10,974 nucleotides of DNA. Origin: Deltaproteobacteria bacterium (GTDB taxonomy: Bacteria > Bdellovibrionota > UBA1018 > UBA923). This document shows positions 6,728 through 10,974 of the stretch, one piece after another. The notes below the pieces were generated by a model that worked only from the letters and a program-made list of their open reading frames with translations, had not been told where the DNA came from and made no database searches. Both the position numbers and the translations under genes were made by a program. Each line of letters starts with the position of its first letter. Position 1 is the stretch's first letter. The stretch covers positions 1 through 10,974 of the forward strand of contig JACQAW010000484.1 of NCBI GenBank assembly GCA_016194725.1. Direction: 5' to 3'.

Positions 6728-7021
6728 ATGTCTCGAAAGAACAAATTTGACCTCACCCAGCTGGTGCACGCCGGTTATGTGAAGGACGGAGAAAGCGTAT
6801 TCTTCGTCAGCGACGCCAGCAAGACGGGAGTGGTGACCAAGCAGCCCAACGGCGATTACAAGCTCAAGGTAGGCACCGAAACGATTACCGTGCATGCCGC
6901 GGCTCAGCGGTTCCTGGGGCAGGATCCACCCGACCACGCCAGCAAATGGCTGCGCACCAAGAGCAACAAGACACTTTATGAGCTCTGGCAGGCCGACTTC
7001 GACGAAGCGGCAGCGGCCTGA
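6728..7021 (+). CDS. Small stand-alone RAMA-domain-like protein
   Basis: The 97-residue cytoplasmic protein has no signal peptide or membrane segment. Its pattern matches my memory of the RAMA (restriction enzyme adenine methylase associated) fold: LTQLVHAGYVKDGESVFF near residues 9-26, a small beta unit NGDYKLKVGTETITVHAAAQRFLG at about 42-65, then KWLRTKSNKTLYELW near 74-88. In this fold an opening helix and the motif 'aG.l..G' precede a strand describing a glycine-containing 'dG' turn, a helix with AA, and a final W..W segment. RAMA domains usually sit at the C-terminus of DNA methyltransferases and are thought to bind DNA; no methyltransferase is visible here. The assignment rests on motif layout only and could be wrong (DUF4357-like is an alternative). 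The strong SD and terminator suggest an abundantly expressed gene. Confidence 0.75.
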   Translation: MSRKNKFDLTQLVHAGYVKDGESVFFVSDASKTGVVTKQPNGDYKLKVGTETITVHAAAQRFLGQDPPDHASKWLRTKSNKTLYELWQADFDEAAAA

Positions 7022-7025
7022 CAGG

Positions 7026-8834
7026 TTATTCAGCGATTCTAAGCGGCGCCGGAGTTTCCAAGCGAGACTCCGGCGTTTTGCGTTTCCAGGGCTGCGTCAG
7101 CAGCGCGAAGCCCAGCGCGAATACCACCGCGGCTGCCCAGACGGCGTAACGGGGCAGCCCATCCGCGCCATCGATGGGGCCCGCCACCAGAATCACGGCG
7201 CTGTTGTAGACCACGTGAAACAGGATCGTCGGAAATATCGATCGCGTGCGCCACGCCACCGTGCCCAGCACCAGGCCTATTAAAGTCGTGGGCAGCATGC
7301 GAATCAATGAAAAATGATTGGCGCCAAACATCAGCGACGTCAAAACCACGGTCCACACTCCCGAAAAGCCCCGCGCCAGGCTCGTGAACAAATAGCCGCG
7401 AAAGGCGAGCTCCTCGAATATTCCCGGCAAGATCGCCAGTACCAACAGCATGAGCAGCATGCCCGTCGCGCTTTGCCCAAGACCTTCGAATCGCCTGGCC
7501 AGCTCTTCGGCCATTTCCTTGCTCAGCGGAGATTGGGGCAAGAGCGCGATCATCAGCACGGCCATGGCCAGTGCCGCAAGCAGGGCCCCCGCATAGACCG
7601 AGGCTGGAGCTTTCGCATGCGGAATGGCATCGGCCCATTTCAAGTTGAAGTAACGATACGCCAGCCAGGGCAGCACGAACATCACTCCCACGTGCGTGAG
7701 CGCGATAAGCAGGAAGATGCTTTGCTCGCGCAAGATCATGTTCAGGTAAAAGCTGGCGCCAATGACGAATAAAAATAAAATCAGGCCCAGGGCCGGGTTC
7801 GATCGGCGCAAAATCCTGCGATCGAGCGACAGGACGTCGGAAACGCCGGGTTGCGCCAGGTATTCGCCCTCGAGCGAATTTACCGCGAACGTCACCATTC
7901 CCAATGACAGCAGGAAATTCACCGCTGCGGTGATCAGCAAGGGAGCCTGGGGCAGCGAGTTTTGCATGAAGTATTTCATGACCAGCGAAGTATTGAAAAA
8001 AGGAATGAGCGCCGACGTGTTGGTGAGCTGGGCATCTGAAAGCCCGGCGGCAACCGTGGGAAAAAGCAGAAACATCATCGTTAGCGAAAGAAAGGCCTGC
8101 CCCTCGGTAACCCGCCGTGCGATCAGGCCGACGCATATGGTAAGGGCGGCCACCAGGGCAATAGTGGCGCTAACGGGCAGCACCAGCTGCCACCACGAAT
8201 TGGGCAGTGGGCGAAGAGCAAACTTGGGCGCGAACCACAGCGCAGACAGCGCGGGCTCGAGCGCGTACATCATTATTCCCGCCGCGCAAAAGAAAACCAC
8301 GCCGAAGTACTTGCCCAGCACCAGCTCGCGCGCGCGGGCCGGCGTGGTCATTAGAGTGGCCAGCGTGCCGCGCTCGCGCTCGCCAACCGTGGCGTTGAGC
8401 GCCGGGTAGTAGGCCAGCATGCACAGAAACACGAGCATGAGGTACGAAAGCACCGAGCCGGTGTGTTTGGTGGCAAAGGCCTGGGCGTCGGTAACGCTGG
8501 TCGAATGCAGCTGTACCGGATAGAGGTCCTCCAGCGAAACCCCGTATTTCTCGAGCCTGGCGTCGCGCGCCGACTGCTGTACTTTTTCGAGCAACGCCCA
8601 ACTGGACCGCCTGGCGGCAAGCGAGGCAAGGTCGGAGTCGTCGTAATAGTAGCCGACATTGTAGCCCGCGCCACTGTGACGGCTCACCACCATTCCGTGC
8701 AGGCCGGTTTGCTTCAGCAGACGCAATACCTCGTTGCGCGCGTTTTTCTGGCCGGCAAGCTTCAGAACCTGGCCGCGCAGGCCCTCGACGACCTCTTTAT
8801 GGAAGATGTGGGCGATCAGTCGCCACTTGAGCAT
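7026..8834 (-). CDS. ABC-2 permease (NatB-like) fused to a CPBP intramembrane metalloprotease
   Basis: The 602-residue inner-membrane protein has two parts. The N-terminal part (about 1-335) resembles NatB-type ABC exporter permeases: HKEVVEGLRGQ near the start, an extracytoplasmic-domain-like stretch, LNATVGERERGTLATLM with the hallmark GERERGTL, and five membrane helices. The C-terminal part (about 340-585) is a CPBP/CAAX-type protease with motif 1 at E474-E475-LAF-R479, motif 2 F503-GAN-H507 and motif 3 H540-VVY-N544, all catalytic residues present. Such fusions are known in several phyla; the substrate is unknown. The first transmembrane helix expected right after the KE..D/E.LR motif is missing, as the sequence runs from GLRGQ into a hydrophilic helix and then the outside domain, so an N-terminal in-frame deletion is likely. 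ATG 8834 overlaps the ATPase end by 19 bases, so translation is probably coupled. Confidence 0.92.
   Translation of the reverse strand: MLKWRLIAHIFHKEVVEGLRGQVLKLAGQKNARNEVLRLLKQTGLHGMVVSRHSGAGYNVGYYYDDSDLASLAARRSSWALLEKVQQSARDARLEKYGVSLEDLYPVQLHSTSVTDAQAFATKHTGSVLSYLMLVFLCMLAYYPALNATVGERERGTLATLMTTPARARELVLGKYFGVVFFCAAGIMMYALEPALSALWFAPKFALRPLPNSWWQLVLPVSATIALVAALTICVGLIARRVTEGQAFLSLTMMFLLFPTVAAGLSDAQLTNTSALIPFFNTSLVMKYFMQNSLPQAPLLITAAVNFLLSLGMVTFAVNSLEGEYLAQPGVSDVLSLDRRILRRSNPALGLILFLFVIGASFYLNMILREQSIFLLIALTHVGVMFVLPWLAYRYFNLKWADAIPHAKAPASVYAGALLAALAMAVLMIALLPQSPLSKEMAEELARRFEGLGQSATGMLLMLLVLAILPGIFEELAFRGYLFTSLARGFSGVWTVVLTSLMFGANHFSLIRMLPTTLIGLVLGTVAWRTRSIFPTILFHVVYNSAVILVAGPIDGADGLPRYAVWAAAVVFALGFALLTQPWKRKTPESRLETPAPLRIAE
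7048..7079 (+). terminator. Rho-independent terminator inside the end of the opposing gene
   Basis: GCCGGAGT (7048-7055) and ACTCCGGC (7067-7074) form a perfect 8-base GC-rich stem with an 11-base loop, followed by GTTTT. Only the rightward direction has the T run, so it should end the transcript of the small genes at 6225-7021. It lies within the last 17 codons of the leftward permease-protease gene. Confidence 0.75.
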
Positions 8835-9634
8835 GCTGCGAGCCCCGCCTTTCCGGACTGCTCGACGGCCGAAAGAAAGGCGGCGGTCAGGTTCGCGCCG
8901 CGGTAGCGTGCTATCAGCTCCGGTGGGCTGCCGCGGTCAATGATTTGCCCCCCGTGAATCAAGGCGATCTCATCACAAAGATATTCCGCCTCGCTCATGA
9001 TATGGGTCGAAAAGATCACGCATTTGCCCAGCGCGCGCTCGCGGCGCACGAAGTCCAGGATAAAAGCGCTGCTGTGCACGTCAAGCGACAGCGTAATCTC
9101 ATCGAGAATCAGGATTCTTGGGTCGTGCACCAGCGTATTGGCGATAGTCGCGCGTTGCTTTTCGCCGGCCGAAAGTTTCCCGAATGGCTTGCGGGCAAAC
9201 GCCTGCATCCCGAAGTCCTGTACCAACTGCGCGATCCGGTGCTTGAGCGCCGACCGTTCCAGCTCGTGTAAAGAGCCGAAGTAGGCCATGCTTTCGATGG
9301 GCGAAAAGGCGTCGTAGAGCCGCATTCCACTGGTCAGAAACCCGACCTGCCGTTTGATCGCGCTTTGATTTTCGGGCAGCCGCAGGCCGCAGATTTCCAC
9401 AGTGCCCTGGCTTGGCGCAAGCAAACCCGCAAGAATGCGCAGGGTGGTGGTTTTTCCGGCGCCGTTGGGCCCCAACAAGCCGACGATGCTGCCGAACCGC
9501 GCCTCGAACGTGATATTCTTCACGGCCTGCACTCCGGCCAGCTCGCGCGCCAGATTTTGCGCGCGAATCGCGACCTCCGTGGCGGCGGGCTGGTGCTGCT
9601 CTGCTGAATACGTTTCCTGCGCCGGCGCTCCCAC
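8816..9634 (-). CDS. ABC transporter ATP-binding protein, NatA/ABC-2 type
   Basis: This 272-residue ATPase should power the permease encoded next. It has Walker A GPNGAGKTT (55-63), signature LSAGEKQ (154-160), Walker B ILILDE (174-179) and the switch His in FSTHIM (H211). The segment VGFLTSGMRLYDAF with YFGSLHEL is typical of NatA-like exporter ATPases, which lack the usual Gln in the Q-loop. Two departures from consensus are visible: the signature has Ala for the second residue (LSGGE/Q usual), and DEPTxGLD reads DEITLSLD. These are tolerated in some families and do not show inactivity. The start is GTG 9634, with AGGAG 5 bases upstream overlapping the stop region of the Kelch gene. The first 20 residues are a low-complexity hydrophilic leader before the domain. 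Cytoplasmic, peripheral to the membrane. Confidence 0.95.
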   Translation of the reverse strand: MGAPAQETYSAEQHQPAATEVAIRAQNLARELAGVQAVKNITFEARFGSIVGLLGPNGAGKTTTLRILAGLLAPSQGTVEICGLRLPENQSAIKRQVGFLTSGMRLYDAFSPIESMAYFGSLHELERSALKHRIAQLVQDFGMQAFARKPFGKLSAGEKQRATIANTLVHDPRILILDEITLSLDVHSSAFILDFVRRERALGKCVIFSTHIMSEAEYLCDEIALIHGGQIIDRGSPPELIARYRGANLTAAFLSAVEQSGKAGLAACSSGD

Positions 9635-9645
9635 TCGTGCTCCTA
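9635..9645 (-). promoter_or_regulatory. Coupled stop codon and ribosome binding site between Kelch and ABC ATPase genes
   Basis: Read leftward the junction is TAGGAGCACGA then GTG: the Kelch stop codon TAG provides the first bases of the SD TAGGAG. The 8-base gap implies one mRNA and translational coupling. Confidence 0.75.
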
Positions 9646-10974
9646 AAATTTGCTGATGGTCATCTCGAAGAATTTGATGGACCCCGAAAGCCGCTCGATT
9701 TTTATGAGATTAAGAGTCGGGTCGAGTGTCAGCGGCACGTGAATCTGTTTCTCGGTAACCTGGCCCGTCGCCCCCGCGATAAACATGAACTCGCTCGCGA
9801 TGGTGGGTGTGCCCGAGATGAACTCGTGAAAGCGTGGCTGCACCGTGGACTGAATCTGCTCGGCAACCTTGAGCTGGTCGTTGAGCAGCTGCACGCGAAT
9901 CAAGGCCGTATCCTGGGTGGAATAGGCATCGGTGTCATCGATGGTCGTGAACTGCGTGCCGTTGTCGGACCAGCCCGGCAGCCGGGTCTTTTTGTCGAAA
10001 GGCAGGAATCGAAGGTTAATCAATAAATTATCGGTCGCGGCCATCTGGTTGCGGTCGATGTCGACGTAGATGGCGCCCACGAGCTGCTTGTTCACGTTGG
10101 CATCAGGGGAGGCAATGGGGCCTTGAAATTGGCACGACGTATCGGTAATCGTATAGAACTCGTCACCGTGCGAGATTTGCTGATTCGCGAACGACATGAT
10201 GCCGCCGTAACGCTCCGTGGGCTGGGTGGTGTTAGAGGCCGCGTTATCAATATTGATCTGATACCACGAGCCTTGTCCGAAACCGTTGCTGCCGCAGAAC
10301 CCATCGCTGCGAAAGTTAGGGCAGGTGGTGTCGAAGTTCGGCGGCGTATATTCCCAAAGGTCATTGAGGGTACGTGGGGCCCCGACACAGTTGGCGTCGG
10401 GGCAGCCGAAACCGCCCTGCACGTAAATTTTATGGTGGGCGCGGTCGTAGCTGATCGCGGCTCCGGCGCGCGGCGACGGAATGGAAGAGGTCGGTGGCGT
10501 AAGTTTGATCCAGTTGCCCAGCACCCGAAAGCGTTCCGGCGTTCTGAGCACGGCGTTCGTCGGATCATTCGTGCCGGTGAAGAGCGGCAGGTGGTCCAGC
10601 CAGAAGTCGGTGCCGAAGATGTTTCCCAGAAGCGTCAGGGCGTTGTAAGGCCCCGGGTTCGTGGTGGTGAAGGTTTGCGACACCAGCTCCGTCGTCGAGG
10701 GCGGAACATAGACCCAGATGTCATTGAGGAGCGACTGGGCCGGGCACGCGAAGATGGGGTCGCCGGCGTTCGTGCTGTTGTTGCCACGAATCGCCTGAGG
10801 CCCGTTGCAGCCGCCGAATACGAACATGACCCTGTCGTCGGAATCGAAAACCTGGCCGTGTGCGAACCGTTTAGGCGGAACGGAAGCCGAAATGTCGTCC
10901 ATCTTGATTCGTTGCATGCACCCGCCCGGTGGAAACACGAACGGCGCCCGCGCGTAATTTGCATTGGGGCCCAG
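9643..10974 (-). CDS. Kelch-repeat beta-propeller protein, N-terminus off the window
   Basis: The frame is open from the right edge to a TAG at 9645-9643, giving 443 visible residues; the GTG at 10938 lies within the open frame and is not the true start. Kelch blades are seen as PPKRFAHGQVFD with MFVFGGCNG and LNDIWVY (about residues 33-88), PSPRAGAAISYD with IYVQGGFG and LNDLWEYTPP (about 166-212), and PTERYGGIMSF (about 252-262). The Cys-rich insertions (for example CPNFRSDGFCGSNG) suggest disulfides and an extracytoplasmic location. After the propeller a roughly 170-residue beta-rich tail follows without membrane helices or known motifs. Kelch propellers bind proteins or sugars; no enzymatic residues are recognised. 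It is the upstream member of the operon with the ABC exporter, so it may be a partner or cargo. A signal peptide cannot be judged. Confidence 0.85.
   Translation of the reverse strand: MGPNANYARAPFVFPPGGCMQRIKMDDISASVPPKRFAHGQVFDSDDRVMFVFGGCNGPQAIRGNNSTNAGDPIFACPAQSLLNDIWVYVPPSTTELVSQTFTTTNPGPYNALTLLGNIFGTDFWLDHLPLFTGTNDPTNAVLRTPERFRVLGNWIKLTPPTSSIPSPRAGAAISYDRAHHKIYVQGGFGCPDANCVGAPRTLNDLWEYTPPNFDTTCPNFRSDGFCGSNGFGQGSWYQINIDNAASNTTQPTERYGGIMSFANQQISHGDEFYTITDTSCQFQGPIASPDANVNKQLVGAIYVDIDRNQMAATDNLLINLRFLPFDKKTRLPGWSDNGTQFTTIDDTDAYSTQDTALIRVQLLNDQLKVAEQIQSTVQPRFHEFISGTPTIASEFMFIAGATGQVTEKQIHVPLTLDPTLNLIKIERLSGSIKFFEMTISKF

Noticed and set aside
7048..7074. Hairpin as terminator for the leftward operon
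   Set aside because: On the leftward strand the stem is followed by GCCGCTTAG, not a T run, and it lies before the stop codon.

Overview
The window comes from a bacterial chromosome of moderately high GC content. Its genes are tightly packed on both strands and strong Shine-Dalgarno (SD) sequences precede most of them. The protein mix (GAF-GGDEF signalling protein, membrane-anchored GT20 enzyme beside GH15, NatA/NatB-type ABC exporter fused to a CPBP protease, Kelch-propeller secreted protein) fits the former Deltaproteobacteria, i.e. Myxococcota, Bdellovibrionota or Desulfobacterota relatives. This is an inference from gene content, and I cannot name a genus.

Left part (1-4378), a trehalose and second-messenger block. 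A GH15 glucoamylase/trehalase-like gene runs leftward off the window edge. It is divergent from a membrane-tethered trehalose-6-phosphate synthase-like (GT20) gene. Twenty-four bases after the GT20 gene lies a GAF-GGDEF nucleotide cyclase, probably in the same operon. In the cyclase, the Asp that reads the guanine base in ordinary diguanylate cyclases is a Ser. That substitution is the hallmark of Hypr GGDEF enzymes, which make 3',3'-cGAMP. This is the most interesting signal in the window.

Middle part (4379-7021). An M20-family metallopeptidase carries every expected metal and catalytic residue but is interrupted by one in-frame TAA exactly where the family has a Tyr. A 395-base intergenic stretch follows, with a perfect palindrome just upstream of a good -10 box. 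It leads into a small exported protein of unknown function, then a 97-residue stand-alone protein resembling a RAMA domain.

Right part (7026-10974), a leftward operon: a Kelch-repeat protein (its start lies beyond the window), an ABC ATPase of the NatA type, and a permease fused to a CPBP intramembrane protease. The first two are separated by 8 bases, with the ribosome site overlapping the stop codon; the last two overlap by 19 bases. The operon converges on the RAMA-like gene with only 4 bases between stop codons, and a rho-independent terminator for the rightward gene lies inside the end of the permease-protease gene.

No tRNA, rRNA, insertion sequence, CRISPR array or phage signature was seen.
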